Shown here: positions 1 to 8,553 of the stretch, piece after piece
How positions within the stretch are numbered: the first letter of the stretch is position 1
Layout of the letters: each line of letters begins with the position of its first letter
Source: Streptomyces roseifaciens
GTDB taxonomy: Bacteria; Actinomycetota; Actinomycetes; Streptomycetales; Streptomycetaceae
Length of the DNA: 64,000 bases
NCBI RefSeq assembly: GCF_001445655.1
Contig: NZ_LNBE01000004.1
Coordinates: forward strand, 2,232,001-2,296,000
Direction of reading: 5' to 3'
Translations under genes and position numbers: made by a program
Notes under the pieces: generated by a model
Databases searched by the model: none
What the model was told of the DNA's origin: nothing
What the model saw: only the letters and a program-made list of their open reading frames with translations

Positions 1-368
1 ACTGGCGGATCCTCAGTGGCGAGGAACTGCCCTTCCACGCCGACGAGATGCGGGAGCGCGAGCGGCAGATCATCGAGCACTCGGGGCGTTACGACGTCTC
101 CACCGCCCACGGCCGCGCCGACCACTCCGGCATGCTCCGTACGGAGGAGCTGGCGCGCAACACCGTCCCCACGCTGGTGACCGACGCCTCCGCCGAGCCC
201 GTCTTCCCGTCGCCCCACCCCCGCCACATCGCCCAAGTGATCGGCAACGCCCGGACGGTGGCCATGCCGGGCATGGGGCACGCGCTGCCGCGCGAGTGCC
301 TGCAGCCGCTGGCCGAGGCGATCCTGGAGCACGCCGCGGCCGCGTCGGCGGCGCCCGCCGCGTCGTAG
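1..368 (+). CDS. Alpha/beta hydrolase, C-terminal part (5' truncated)
   Basis: Only the last 121 codons are present; the frame enters at base 3 and the start lies outside the window. The segment PTLVTDASAEPVFP looks like the strand that carries the acid or substrate-loop region of an alpha/beta hydrolase, and AMPGMGHALP is the usual setting of the catalytic histidine near the C-terminus. The protein ends in an Ala-rich tail. The substrate cannot be judged from this fragment. It runs the same way as the class II aldolase-like gene 70 bases downstream, which has its own strong ribosome binding site. Confidence 0.75.
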   Translation, partial: WRILSGEELPFHADEMRERERQIIEHSGRYDVSTAHGRADHSGMLRTEELARNTVPTLVTDASAEPVFPSPHPRHIAQVIGNARTVAMPGMGHALPRECLQPLAEAILEHAAAASAAPAAS

Positions 369-438
369 GCCTGTTCCCGGCGGGTACCCGGCGGTAGCTT
401 CCGTTTCGTAGTCACGGAACGACCGGAGGAGCGCCGCC

Positions 439-1233
439 ATGTCGCAGGCAACAGCACCGGAACCGATCCCCGCCGATCAGCTCCACTTCGCCATGCCGCC
501 GAAGCACGACACCGTCGAGGAGGAGCGACGTCACCGCAAGGAGCGGCTCGCGGCGGCGCTGCGGCTCTTCGGGCGCTTCGGGTTCGAGGAGGGGGTCGCG
601 GGGCACATCACCGCGCGCGACCCCGAGTTCACCGATCACTTCTGGGTCAATCCGTTCGGGATGTCGTTCAAGCACGTCACCGTGAGCGATCTGATCCTCG
701 TGAACCACAAGGGGCAGGTCGTCGAGGGCCGGTACCACGTCAACCAGGCGGCGTTCGCGATCCATTCGCAGGTCCACAAGGCCCGGCCCGACGTCGTCGC
801 CGCCGCGCACAGCCACTCCACGTACGGCCGGGCGCTGTCCGCGCTGGGGGAGCTGCTGGAGCCGATCACCCAGGACGTGTGCGCCTTCTACGAGGACCAC
901 GCCCTCTTCGACGACTACACGGGCGTCGTGGTGGACGAGGAGGAGGGGCGCCGGATCGCCACGGCGCTCGGGCCGCACAAGGCGGTCGTGCTGCGCAACC
1001 ACGGGCTGCTGACCGTGGGGGACTCCGTGGACGCGGCCGCGTGGTGGTTCGTCACCATGGAGCGCTCCTGCCAGGTGCAGCTCGCGGCGAAGGCGGCCGG
1101 GAAGCCCGTCCTCATCGACCAGGCGAGCGCCCGGCACACGCGCGAGCAGCTCGGCAACGACCTGGCGGCGTGGATCAACTACCAGCCGCTGTACCAGCAG
1201 ATCACGCGGAGCGAGCCGGAGCTGCTTGGCTGA
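439..1233 (+). CDS. Class II aldolase/adducin family protein
   Basis: A 264-residue protein of the class II aldolase/adducin fold, cytoplasmic and probably metal-dependent. The metal-binding histidines are visible: H124 and H126 in AAAHSHSTYG and a third in RNHGLL near residue 188. GHIT near residue 55 is the usual family signature. The start is fixed by GGAGGAG seven bases upstream. Members act as sugar-phosphate aldolases, epimerases or dehydratases, or are uncharacterised. Nothing nearby names a substrate, so only the family is assigned. A strong hairpin and short repeats follow the gene. Confidence 0.9.
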   Translation: MSQATAPEPIPADQLHFAMPPKHDTVEEERRHRKERLAAALRLFGRFGFEEGVAGHITARDPEFTDHFWVNPFGMSFKHVTVSDLILVNHKGQVVEGRYHVNQAAFAIHSQVHKARPDVVAAAHSHSTYGRALSALGELLEPITQDVCAFYEDHALFDDYTGVVVDEEEGRRIATALGPHKAVVLRNHGLLTVGDSVDAAAWWFVTMERSCQVQLAAKAAGKPVLIDQASARHTREQLGNDLAAWINYQPLYQQITRSEPELLG

Positions 1234-1257
1234 CCGGGCGGGCCGCCTGCCCGGGAT

Positions 1258-1312
1258 CCGGGAGGGCTGCCGCCCGGGTCCCGGGAGGGCCGCCGCCGGG
1301 GATCCGGGAGGG
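1258..1312. repeat. 23-bp degenerate tandem repeat, about 2.4 copies
   Basis: Units beginning CCGGGAGGG start at 1258, 1281 and 1304. They lie in the 242-bp gap between the aldolase-like gene and the L,D-transpeptidase gene. Each unit contains an AGGAGG-like tract, but no start codon follows any of them. Confidence 0.6.
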
Positions 1313-1365
1313 GCCCGCGACCCCCTCCTGTCGGCGGGGGTCGCTCGTTCTTCCGGGCGCCGTTT

Positions 1366-1424
1366 CAGGGCATTCGCCCTGCCTACGATGGTCAGGAGCC
1401 GGGGCGTAGCCGCCCCGGCTCCTG
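1366..1424 (+). promoter_or_regulatory. Promoter region with dyad and 13-bp hairpin upstream of L,D-transpeptidase
   Basis: A perfect dyad CAGGGC-ATTC-GCCCTG (1366-1381) is followed by a possible -10 box TACGAT (1384-1389). A perfect 13-bp hairpin, CAGGAGCCGGGGC with GCCCCGGCTCCTG (1393-1424), comes next. The hairpin could end the upstream gene or form the 5' end of the transpeptidase mRNA, since it sits where transcription from TACGAT would start. The roles are inferred. Confidence 0.5.
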
Positions 1425-1475
1425 CATGCCCGGAGGGCCGTCGCGCCCGGATGATCAGAACCTGGTAGGAGAACC

Positions 1476-2519
1476 ATGCGCCGCCTCTCCCGTTGCGTCG
1501 GGCTGTCCGCCGCCCTGGCCCTCGCCGGCCTGGCCGTCACCGGATGCGGCGGCGGTGCCGAGGCCGAGGGGAAGCCGGGCCGGAAGGCCTCCTCGCCGTC
1601 CTCGTCTGCGGCGTCGTCGGGCTCGCACTCGCCCTCGGCGGGCCCCGTGACCGAGAAGCCCGCGCCGGCGGCGAAGATGCTGCCCGGTGCCGCGCGGACC
1701 GTCCGGCCCGAGATAGCCCCCGCCAACGGCGAGAAGGTCGGCGTCGGCCAGCCCGTCGCCCTGGTCTTCAAGCAGCAGAAGGTCTCCAAGGAGCTGCGCG
1801 CGGGCATCGAGGGCCGGCTGAAGGTCTCCACCTCGCCGCAGGTCCCGGGCGCCTGGCACTGGAACGAGACCAAGGGCGACACCCGGGTCCACTTCCGGCC
1901 CGAGAAGTTCTGGCCCGCCGGGACCAAGGTCACCCTGGACGCCCGGCTGGCGGGCGTGCAGCTCGCCGAAGGCACGGCCGCCGCCGGCGACCGCACGGTC
2001 TCCTTCACCGTCGGCGACTCGATGGTCAGCACCGTCGACCTCAAGGCCCGCAAGCTGACCGTCGTCCGCAACGGCAAGACGCTGCGCACGATCCCGGTCA
2101 GCGGCGGCGACGAGAGCAAGGGCTTCGGGACGCGCGGGGGCATCAAGACGATCCTCGCCAAGGAGGGCCGGGTCGTCATGGACTCGCTCTCCATCGGCAT
2201 CCCGCGCAACCACCCCGACGGCTTCTTCGGGTCGTACGACTACAGCATGCGCGAGACGATCAGCGGCGAGTACGTGCACGCGGCCCCCGACAACGCCGAG
2301 TCGTTCGGCAAGGAGAACGTCAGCCACGGCTGCATCGGCATGTCGACGGAAGACGCCAAGTGGCTGTACGGGCTGAGCCTGAAGGGCGACGTCGTCCAGG
2401 TCACCGGCAGCACCAAGCCGAAGCCGATGGACCGCTTCGGCAACGGCTACGGCGACTGGAACATCAGCTGGCAGGAGTGGCTGGAGGGCAGCGCCCTCGG
2501 CGTCCGCACCGGGGCCTGA
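1476..2519 (+). CDS. L,D-transpeptidase lipoprotein (YkuD family, Ig-like domain)
   Basis: A 347-residue peptidoglycan cross-linking enzyme that makes 3-3 links between stem peptides outside the membrane. The N-terminus is a lipoprotein signal with lipobox LAVTGC (Cys24), then a Ser/Pro linker. Residues about 70-185 look like the Ig-like domain of mycobacterial Ldt proteins. The YkuD catalytic domain follows, with the active-site motif SHGCIGM (Cys286); the common version is SHGCVNM or SHGCIRL. AGGAG lies four bases before ATG. DUF or amidase alternatives are unlikely because the catalytic His, Ser-His-Gly-Cys order and spacing fit the family. Confidence 0.93.
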   Translation: MRRLSRCVGLSAALALAGLAVTGCGGGAEAEGKPGRKASSPSSSAASSGSHSPSAGPVTEKPAPAAKMLPGAARTVRPEIAPANGEKVGVGQPVALVFKQQKVSKELRAGIEGRLKVSTSPQVPGAWHWNETKGDTRVHFRPEKFWPAGTKVTLDARLAGVQLAEGTAAAGDRTVSFTVGDSMVSTVDLKARKLTVVRNGKTLRTIPVSGGDESKGFGTRGGIKTILAKEGRVVMDSLSIGIPRNHPDGFFGSYDYSMRETISGEYVHAAPDNAESFGKENVSHGCIGMSTEDAKWLYGLSLKGDVVQVTGSTKPKPMDRFGNGYGDWNISWQEWLEGSALGVRTGA

Positions 2520-2565
2520 CCAGTGCGCCGAGGCCGCGCTGGCCTGATCCCACGGCTCACTCTCA

Positions 2566-2585
2566 GGCCTCCGGCCTCGGAGGCC
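2566..2585 (+). terminator. Hairpin after the L,D-transpeptidase gene
   Basis: GGCCTCC pairs with GGAGGCC around a six-base loop, about 45 bases past the stop codon. There is no T tract, as is usual in streptomycetes. Confidence 0.45.
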
Positions 2586-2695
2586 GTCCCCGGTACCCAG
2601 GTTTATCCACAGGGCTGAACGCGTTTCGCCTCCCGTCCGTATGGTTCGGATGACGACCAGGACGGACAGGACGGAACGGAGAGGCGGCGGACGCC

Positions 2696-3388
2696 ATGGG
2701 CTTCATCGGGCGCGGAAAGCAGGGGGAGAGCGCGCAGTACGCACTGCTGCCGCTGCGCATCTTCCTCGGCATCACCTTCATCTACGCAGGCCTCGACAAG
2801 ATCACGGACTCCGGCTTCCTGGCGGACAGCGGGCCCGGCTCGATCGGCGAGCTGATGCGTACGGTCCGCGGCTCGTCCGCCGTCCCGGGCCTGGTCGACC
2901 TGGCCCTGAAGAACCCCGAGGGCTTCGGCTATGCGATGGGCCTCGGCGAGTTCGCGGTGGGCGTCGGGACGCTCTTCGGCATATTCGCCCGCGTCGCCGC
3001 GGCCGGCGGCGCGCTCATATCGCTCAGCCTCTGGCTGACGGTCAGCTGGCAGACGACGCCGTACTTCTACGGCAACGACCTGATCTACCTGATGGCGTGG
3101 CTGCCGCTGGTGGTGGCGGGGGCGCCGGTGTGGTCGGTGGACGCGGGGCCGCTCCGGGCATCCCGCAAGCCGATACGGAAGCCGTCGCGCAAGCCACGGG
3201 CCAAGGCGTCCGCGAAGTCTCCCGCGAAGTCGCCCTCGAGGTCGTCCGGAAAGCCGTCCGGAAGGCCTGCTGCCAAGTCGCCGGGGAAGCCGTCCGCGAA
3301 GCCTGCTGCCAAGTCCATAGCCAAGCCGGCAGCCAAGTCTGCAGGTAAGCCGTCAGGCAAGGCGCCGGGCGGGTCCGGGAAGCGGTAG
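2696..3388 (+). CDS. DoxX family membrane protein with Lys/Ala/Pro-rich tail
   Basis: A 230-residue protein. Residues 1-150 form a DoxX-type domain with about four membrane helices (for example LRIFLGITFIYAGLDKI and FGYAMGLGEFAVGVGTLFGI); this family is linked to quinone or redox-associated membrane functions. From about residue 155 to the end it is a basic low-complexity tail of KP, AKS and PAAK units, resembling histone H1 or the tails of actinobacterial HU proteins. DoxX proteins normally end soon after the last helix, so the tail is unusual. If cytoplasmic, it could bind DNA or RNA; that is inference. Confidence 0.88.
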   Translation: MGFIGRGKQGESAQYALLPLRIFLGITFIYAGLDKITDSGFLADSGPGSIGELMRTVRGSSAVPGLVDLALKNPEGFGYAMGLGEFAVGVGTLFGIFARVAAAGGALISLSLWLTVSWQTTPYFYGNDLIYLMAWLPLVVAGAPVWSVDAGPLRASRKPIRKPSRKPRAKASAKSPAKSPSRSSGKPSGRPAAKSPGKPSAKPAAKSIAKPAAKSAGKPSGKAPGGSGKR

Positions 3389-3450
3389 GCGGCAGGCGGC
3401 AGGCGGCAGAGGCAGGCCGGCCGAAGGTGGCCGTGGCCGTGGGCGTGGGC

Positions 3451-3706
3451 GTACGGGCGGGAAGCCGCTGCCGTGCGGCCTGCACCCGCCAGGGGTGGGC
3501 CCAGTGCCCGCGCGGGCGACGGCAGTCCGCAGGCCGGCCCTGGGCGTACGGGCGGGAAGCCGCTGCCGTGCGGCCCGCGCCCGCCAGGGGTGGGCCCGGT
3601 GCCCGCGCGAGCGACGGCAGCCCGCAGGCCGGCCCTGGTCGTACGGGGCGGGGAGTCGCCGCGTGGCGGCCGCGCCCGCCAGGGCGGTCCGCGCCCGCCA
3701 GGGCGG
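3451..3706. repeat. Intergenic 95-bp tandem repeat with a 19-bp sub-repeat
   Basis: Units begin with GTACGGGCGGGAAGCCGCTG at 3451 and 3546, and a third, degenerate unit starts at 3641. The period is 95 bp, so a reading frame could not be kept across units. Downstream, CGCCCGCCAGGGCGGTCC is repeated head to tail near 3670-3706. The repeats fill most of the 337-bp gap between the DoxX gene and the convergent small membrane gene. I see no gene in this gap. Confidence 0.8.
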
Positions 3707-3725
3707 TCCGTGCCCGCGCGCAGGG

Positions 3726-3938
3726 CTACCGGTCCCGGCCCGCGCCCTTCCTCCGGCGGACGGCGAAGGCCACGGACGACACCACGCCCGCCAGGCAGAA
3801 GCCCGCTCCCAGCACCGGCAGCAGCACGTACGAAGGGAAGTGCAGATCCCCGCGGGCCGCCCCCAGATACGCGACGGCGCACCCCAGCAGGACGAGCCCG
3901 ACGACCAGCTTGCCCGGCTCGAAGTCATGACGACGCAC
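3726..3938 (-). CDS. Small two-helix membrane protein
   Basis: A 70-residue protein starting with GTG, supported by GGAGG six bases upstream. It has two hydrophobic segments (LVVGLVLLGCAVAYLGAA and YVLLPVLGAGFCLAGVVSSVAF) and a basic C-terminus RRRKGAGR. Its first codons overlap the end of the upstream PspC-domain gene by 14 bases, so the two are probably translationally coupled. The function is unknown; it is likely an accessory subunit of the PspC protein. Confidence 0.75.
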   Translation of the reverse strand: MRRHDFEPGKLVVGLVLLGCAVAYLGAARGDLHFPSYVLLPVLGAGFCLAGVVSSVAFAVRRRKGAGRDR

Positions 3939-5229
3939 GGTCCACCTCCACCTGACCGATACCGACCTTGAGCAGGACCTCCAGCGTTCCGCGGGACGGC
4001 TTCCCGGACGGGGGCTCCAGCGTCATCCGCTTCGTCTGCCCCGGCCGGACGTCGACGTCGTCGCGCGCCTCGCCGGGCAGGCGGATGTCGCCCACGCCCA
4101 CGTCCAGGGTGATCCGCGCCGTGACGTCCTCCGGGAGGACCAGCTTGAGCTGGCCCGCGCCCACTTCCGCGCGGGTGGCGACCGTGCCGGCCCGCGGCCA
4201 GGACAGGCCGGTGAGGTCGAGCACGCCCACGCCGCTGCCCACCCGGTAGTCGCCGCGCACCGCGGAGACGGCGTCGGGGCGCCAGGTGGTGCGCGTCCAG
4301 TCGGTGGAGACCGACTTGGGCAGGGCGGCCGCGCCCGCCAGCAGTGCGCCCGTGAGGACGGCGGCGACGACCGTGCCTCCGCCGGTGCGCCCGTAGCGGG
4401 AGCTGACGGCGATGCCGAGGCCGAAGACGGCCAGCGCACAGGCCAGGCCGGTCTCCAGGCAGGTGCCGAGCGGATGGTGGCGCCAGGTGAGGCCGGCGCC
4501 GAGGCAGAAGGCGGCGACGGCCGTAAGGAACGTCCAGCCGCCGAGCGGCGTCCCGGCGCGGGCCGGGCGGAGCCGGGCGGGGGGACGCTCCCGCCCGTCC
4601 TGCGGTTCGTCGTCCGGACCCCACAGATAGCCGGTCTCGGCGCCCAGCGGGCCCGTCGTGCCGTCCTTGATGATCGGGTCGCGCCACCAGGAGGGGCCGC
4701 CCGGGGCGGGCGGGGCCTTGGTCTCGGGCGGGGGCGCCGACGTCTTCTGCGCCTTCTGGGCCGCGGCGACGGCCGCCTCGGCCTCGGGCTCGTGCCGGTG
4801 GTACGACCAGTAGGCCGCCCCGGCCATCACTATGGTCAGCATCAGCGCGAACGACATCACCGCGCTGTTGTTGAGCATCGACAGGAACAGGCCGCAGCCC
4901 ACCAGCGCGCACAGCACCGCCGTCAGCGCCGGACCCTCGACCCGGCCCGAGAGCATCCTCCGGGCCTCGTTCTCCTCCTCCCCCTCCAGGGGGATCAGCA
5001 GCCACGCGAAGCCGTAGACGATCAGACCCAGGCCGCCGGCCACCGACAGCACACCGAGCACCACCCGGAAGATCACGGGATCCACGTCGAAGAAGCGGCC
5101 GAGGCCGCCGCACACTCCGGACACCACTTTGTGCTCCCGGCTGCGCCGCAGCGGCGGCCGGGCGTCCTGCGGATCACCGTGAACCGGACCCGCCTGATGC
5201 GCGTCCTGGGTGTTGGGTGTGTCGGTCAT
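3925..5229 (-). CDS. PspC domain protein with LiaF-like C-terminal domain
   Basis: A 434-residue membrane protein. A PspC domain lies at about residues 27-90 (VVSGVCGGLGRFFDVDP), followed by several membrane helices. The C-terminal 110 residues are a beta-rich repeat domain (GVGVLDLTGLSWP, VGAGQLKLVLPEDV, VGVGDIRLPG, VGIGQVEV) like the C-terminal domain of LiaF/YvqF cell-envelope stress sensors. The gene is divergent from a Ser/Thr kinase, and a PspC-type histidine kinase and LuxR-type regulator follow that kinase. The set therefore looks like a LiaFSR-type envelope-stress module. The upstream ribosome site is poor. Confidence 0.85.
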   Translation of the reverse strand: MTDTPNTQDAHQAGPVHGDPQDARPPLRRSREHKVVSGVCGGLGRFFDVDPVIFRVVLGVLSVAGGLGLIVYGFAWLLIPLEGEEENEARRMLSGRVEGPALTAVLCALVGCGLFLSMLNNSAVMSFALMLTIVMAGAAYWSYHRHEPEAEAAVAAAQKAQKTSAPPPETKAPPAPGGPSWWRDPIIKDGTTGPLGAETGYLWGPDDEPQDGRERPPARLRPARAGTPLGGWTFLTAVAAFCLGAGLTWRHHPLGTCLETGLACALAVFGLGIAVSSRYGRTGGGTVVAAVLTGALLAGAAALPKSVSTDWTRTTWRPDAVSAVRGDYRVGSGVGVLDLTGLSWPRAGTVATRAEVGAGQLKLVLPEDVTARITLDVGVGDIRLPGEARDDVDVRPGQTKRMTLEPPSGKPSRGTLEVLLKVGIGQVEVDRASS

Positions 5230-5312
5230 ATGGACATGGTGTCAACCGGAACGCGCTTGTGGCACACCCGGCAACCCTGGCCGTTCCCTGAGATCGCCCC
5301 TGAGAAGGTGCC

Positions 5313-5331
5313 GTATATCGTGTCGCGACAC
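5313..5331 (+). promoter_or_regulatory. Possible -10 box and 12-bp palindrome between PspC and kinase genes
   Basis: TATATC (5313-5318) could be a -10 element for the kinase gene. It is followed at once by the perfect palindrome GTGTCGCGACAC (5320-5331), which would cover the transcription start and could act as an operator. The binding protein is unknown. Confidence 0.4.
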
Positions 5332-5361
5332 AGCACAGCAGGGGAACCGGAGGGCTTCGGG

Positions 5362-7179
5362 GTGGATGGGGCAGTGTCCGGACAGGCGGTGTCCGGGCCG
5401 GGGCCGGACACCGGTCGGCTGGTCGCAGGGCGGTACCGCCTCGTCGACCGGATAGGCCGCGGCGGGATGGGCACGGTCTGGCGCGCCCAGGACGAGCTGC
5501 TGGACCGTCAGGTCGCGCTCAAGCAGATCCACGTCTCGCCGTACCTGGACGACGACGAGCTCGCCACGCTCTACGAGCGCACCCGCCGCGAGGCCCGCAG
5601 CGCCGCCCGGATCAACCACCCCAATGTGGTCGTCGTCCACGACGTCGTCGACGACCGGGGCCTGCCCTGCATCGTCATGGAGTACGTGCCCTCCAGAACG
5701 CTCGGCGACGTCCTCAAGCACGGGACCGTCACCCCGGACGAGGCCGCCCGCATCGGGCGCGGCATGATCGCCGCCCTGCGCGCGGCCCACGCGGCCGGCG
5801 TGCTGCACCGCGACGTGAAGCCCGGCAACGTCCTGCTCGGCCACGACGGCCGTGTCGTCCTCACCGACTTCGGCATCGCCCAGTCCACCGGCACTTCCAC
5901 CCTCACCAAGACCGGCGAGATGGTCGGCTCGATCGACTACATCGCGCCCGAGCGCGTCAAGGGCGCCAAGCCCGGCCCCGCGTCCGACCTGTGGGCCCTC
6001 GGCGCGACGCTGTACCAGGCGCTGGAGGGCCGCCCGCCGTTCCGCAAGGACACGGCCGTCGAGACGGCCTACGCGATCGCCATGGACCCCCTGGAGCCGC
6101 CGCGCCGCGCGGGCGCGCTCACCCGCCTCATCGAGACCCTGCTCGCGAAGGACCCGGCCGTACGGCCCCCGGCCGACCTGGCCGAGCAGATCCTGCGCGA
6201 GCCCGCCGCCGAGTCGGAGACCGCCTACATGCCCGCGGCGGAGCAGCGCCGCACCCCCGCGCCCGGCCCCTGGGACGACGCCGCGGACCGCGGCACCACG
6301 GCGGCCGGGCGGACCGCGGCGACGGCGCCGACCGTGCCGGCCCCGTCGGCGGCACCGGCCGCTCCGGCGGAGACCGCGGCCCCCGCGCCTGCGGCTGCCC
6401 CTGCAGCCGCCGATGTCACGGCCACGGCAACAGCAGCGGCCGTGACACCTGCCGCGTCCAGCCCGGCCCCGGCCCCGGACTCGGACACGAAGGCCGGGGG
6501 CAGCGCCCGCGCCGGTCGCCCTGCGCGCACCGGCCGCAGCCACCGCCCCGTCCTGTGGAGCGCCCTGGCACTCGTCACCGTCGCCGGCATCGCGGCCGGC
6601 GCGTACTTCATGACCGGCGGCGACCAGGAGGACGACGACCCCGCCCCCCGTGCCGCGTCCGGCCAGGAAGCCTCTGCGAGCCCGAGCGAGAGGAAGAGCG
6701 CGGCCCCGTCGCCGGTGCCGGACCCGCCGCGCGGCTACCACCTGGTGACGGAGAAGGCGGCCGGCGTCTCCTTCCCCGTACCGGACGGCTGGAAGCGCGG
6801 GAAGCTCAAGGAGAGCGACGAGATCCTCTACACCGACCCGAGCGGGCTGGTGGGCCTGCGGGTCTCCGTCCTCGACCTCGCGAGCAGCGACCCCCTCCAG
6901 CGCTGGAAGGACGACGAGACGAAGTCCGTCAAGGAGGGCAAGCTGCCCGGCTACCACCAGCTGCGCATGCAGGGCACGGAGTACCGCGGGCAGCCCGCGG
7001 CGATCTGGGAGTTCACGTGGCAGGGCCGGGCGCGCGAGTACCGGGCCGCCGACCTCGGGTTCGGCCGCCCGGGCGAGAAGGAGTACGCGATCTACCTCTC
7101 GGCGCCCAAGGCCGACTGGCACAGGCACAGCCAGGTCTTCGACGTGGTGCGCGAAGGATTCCGGCCCGCCGCCCAGTAG
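5362..7179 (+). CDS. Transmembrane Ser/Thr protein kinase (PknB type)
   Basis: A 605-residue Hanks-type kinase. I chose the GTG preceded by GGAGGG seven bases upstream; in-frame GTGs also occur at 5308 and 5320. The kinase domain holds the glycine loop GRGGMGTVW (from residue 32), Lys54 in VALK, HRDVKPGN (His149), DFG at 169-171 and APE. An Ala/Pro-rich linker, one membrane helix at about 396-417 and a 150-residue outer domain follow. That outer domain resembles the one at the end of the membrane protein encoded at 46570-47616. It carries no PASTA repeats, so it is not an orthologue of PknB of the cell-division cluster. Confidence 0.92.
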   Translation: MDGAVSGQAVSGPGPDTGRLVAGRYRLVDRIGRGGMGTVWRAQDELLDRQVALKQIHVSPYLDDDELATLYERTRREARSAARINHPNVVVVHDVVDDRGLPCIVMEYVPSRTLGDVLKHGTVTPDEAARIGRGMIAALRAAHAAGVLHRDVKPGNVLLGHDGRVVLTDFGIAQSTGTSTLTKTGEMVGSIDYIAPERVKGAKPGPASDLWALGATLYQALEGRPPFRKDTAVETAYAIAMDPLEPPRRAGALTRLIETLLAKDPAVRPPADLAEQILREPAAESETAYMPAAEQRRTPAPGPWDDAADRGTTAAGRTAATAPTVPAPSAAPAAPAETAAPAPAAAPAAADVTATATAAAVTPAASSPAPAPDSDTKAGGSARAGRPARTGRSHRPVLWSALALVTVAGIAAGAYFMTGGDQEDDDPAPRAASGQEASASPSERKSAAPSPVPDPPRGYHLVTEKAAGVSFPVPDGWKRGKLKESDEILYTDPSGLVGLRVSVLDLASSDPLQRWKDDETKSVKEGKLPGYHQLRMQGTEYRGQPAAIWEFTWQGRAREYRAADLGFGRPGEKEYAIYLSAPKADWHRHSQVFDVVREGFRPAAQ

Positions 7180-7272
7180 GCCCGTCGCCGGCCGGCGCCC
7201 CGGCACCAGTAGGGGTCCCGTCAGGGGCGAACCCTGATGCCCCGGCCCCCGCGGACATGTGACGATCAGTAC

Positions 7273-8553
7273 ATGACCGCCCCCGCCCGCCCGCAGCACC
7301 CCGACGGCCCACCCCTGCGCAAGCTCTACCGCAGCGCCGAGGGCCGCATGCTCGGCGGTGTCGCGCGCGGGCTCGCCGGGCACCTGGGCCTGCCGGTCTC
7401 CTGGGTGCGTCTGGTCTTCGTCGCGCTGCTGATGGCCCAGGGCATGGGCGCCGTGCTGTACGCGGTGTTCTGGTTCGTGGTGCCGCTCGGCGTGGGCGGC
7501 GTCGGGGCCCCGCGCCCGGCCCCCGCCGAGACGGGCTCCGACGGCCGCCGGCGCCTCTTCGCCCGCAAGCCGGACCGCGGGCAGGTCGTCGCCCTCGTCG
7601 CCCTGGTCATCGGCGCCGCGATCTTCGTGGACAACCTCCACCTCGGCCGCGCCAACGCCTACATCTGGCCGCTGCTGCTCGTCGGCGCGGGCGTCGCCCT
7701 CGTCTGGCGCCAGGCCGACAACGCCCGCCGGGCCCACTGGATGGAGGTCGGTCGCAGCAAGCGGGTCCTGCCGCTCGCGCGCGGCGCGGCCGGCGTGGCC
7801 CTCGCCGCCGCCGGCGTCACGGGCATCGTCGTCCTCCAGGGCTCGGCCGAGCACCTGGGCACCGTCCTGCAGGCGTCGCTGGCGGTCCTGGTCGGCATAG
7901 CGCTGCTGGCCGGTCCCTCCCTCGTGCGCATGACCCAGGACCTCTCCGCCGAGCGCACGATGCGCATCCGGGCCCAGGAGCGCGCCGAGGTCGCGGCCCA
8001 CGTCCACGACTCCGTCCTGCACACCCTCACCCTGATCCAGCGCAACGCCGAGGACGCCCGCGAGGTCGCCCGCCTGGCCCGGGCCCAGGAGCGCGAGCTG
8101 CGCGCCTGGCTCTACCGGCCCGAGGGCCGCGGGAAGGACGAGGCCGAGCAGCCCGACACCCTCGCCGAGGCCGTCAAGGCCACCGCGGCCGAGGTCGAGG
8201 ACCACCACGGCGTGCCCATCGAGGTGGTCGTCGTCGGCGACTGCCCGCTGGACGAGGGCCTGGCCGCCCAGATGCAAGCCGCCCGTGAGGCCATGGTCAA
8301 CGCCGCCAAGTACGGTGGCGAAGGCGGCGCCGTCCAGGTGTACGCAGAGGTCGAGGGGCGTACGGTCTTCCTCTCCGTGCGCGACCGCGGCCCCGGCTTC
8401 GACCTGGACGCGGTGCCGGACGACCGCATGGGCGTCCGCGAATCCATCATCGGCCGGATGCAGCGCAACGGCGGCACGGCGAGACTGCGGTCCGTGCCCG
8501 GTGGGGGAACCGAAGTGGAGCTGGAAATGGAGAGGGCGGAGAACGCGTCATGA
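7273..8553 (+). CDS. Sensor histidine kinase with N-terminal PspC domain
   Basis: A 426-residue membrane kinase of the NarL-partner class. Residues about 15-75 form a PspC domain (RMLGGVARGLAGHLGLPVSWVRLVF). Several membrane helices follow, then a HisKA_3 dimerisation helix with phospho-acceptor His245 in AAHVHDSVLHTL, and a HATPase domain (N box EAMVNAAKYGG, then DRGPGFD and GGTEVELEM). The stop overlaps the start of the response regulator as ATGA, so the pair forms a two-component system. Linkage to the PspC/LiaF-like gene suggests envelope stress as the input; this is inferred. Confidence 0.93.
   Translation: MTAPARPQHPDGPPLRKLYRSAEGRMLGGVARGLAGHLGLPVSWVRLVFVALLMAQGMGAVLYAVFWFVVPLGVGGVGAPRPAPAETGSDGRRRLFARKPDRGQVVALVALVIGAAIFVDNLHLGRANAYIWPLLLVGAGVALVWRQADNARRAHWMEVGRSKRVLPLARGAAGVALAAAGVTGIVVLQGSAEHLGTVLQASLAVLVGIALLAGPSLVRMTQDLSAERTMRIRAQERAEVAAHVHDSVLHTLTLIQRNAEDAREVARLARAQERELRAWLYRPEGRGKDEAEQPDTLAEAVKATAAEVEDHHGVPIEVVVVGDCPLDEGLAAQMQAAREAMVNAAKYGGEGGAVQVYAEVEGRTVFLSVRDRGPGFDLDAVPDDRMGVRESIIGRMQRNGGTARLRSVPGGGTEVELEMERAENAS

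Noticed and set aside
2603..2611. TTATCCACA, a DnaA-box match upstream of the DoxX gene
   Set aside because: A single box with no others nearby and no dnaA or dnaN genes; a chance match rather than an origin.
4474..5361. Open frame extending the Ser/Thr kinase by about 300 codons upstream
   Set aside because: It lies antisense to the PspC gene, has no domain, and a good ribosome site with GTG start occurs at 5362.
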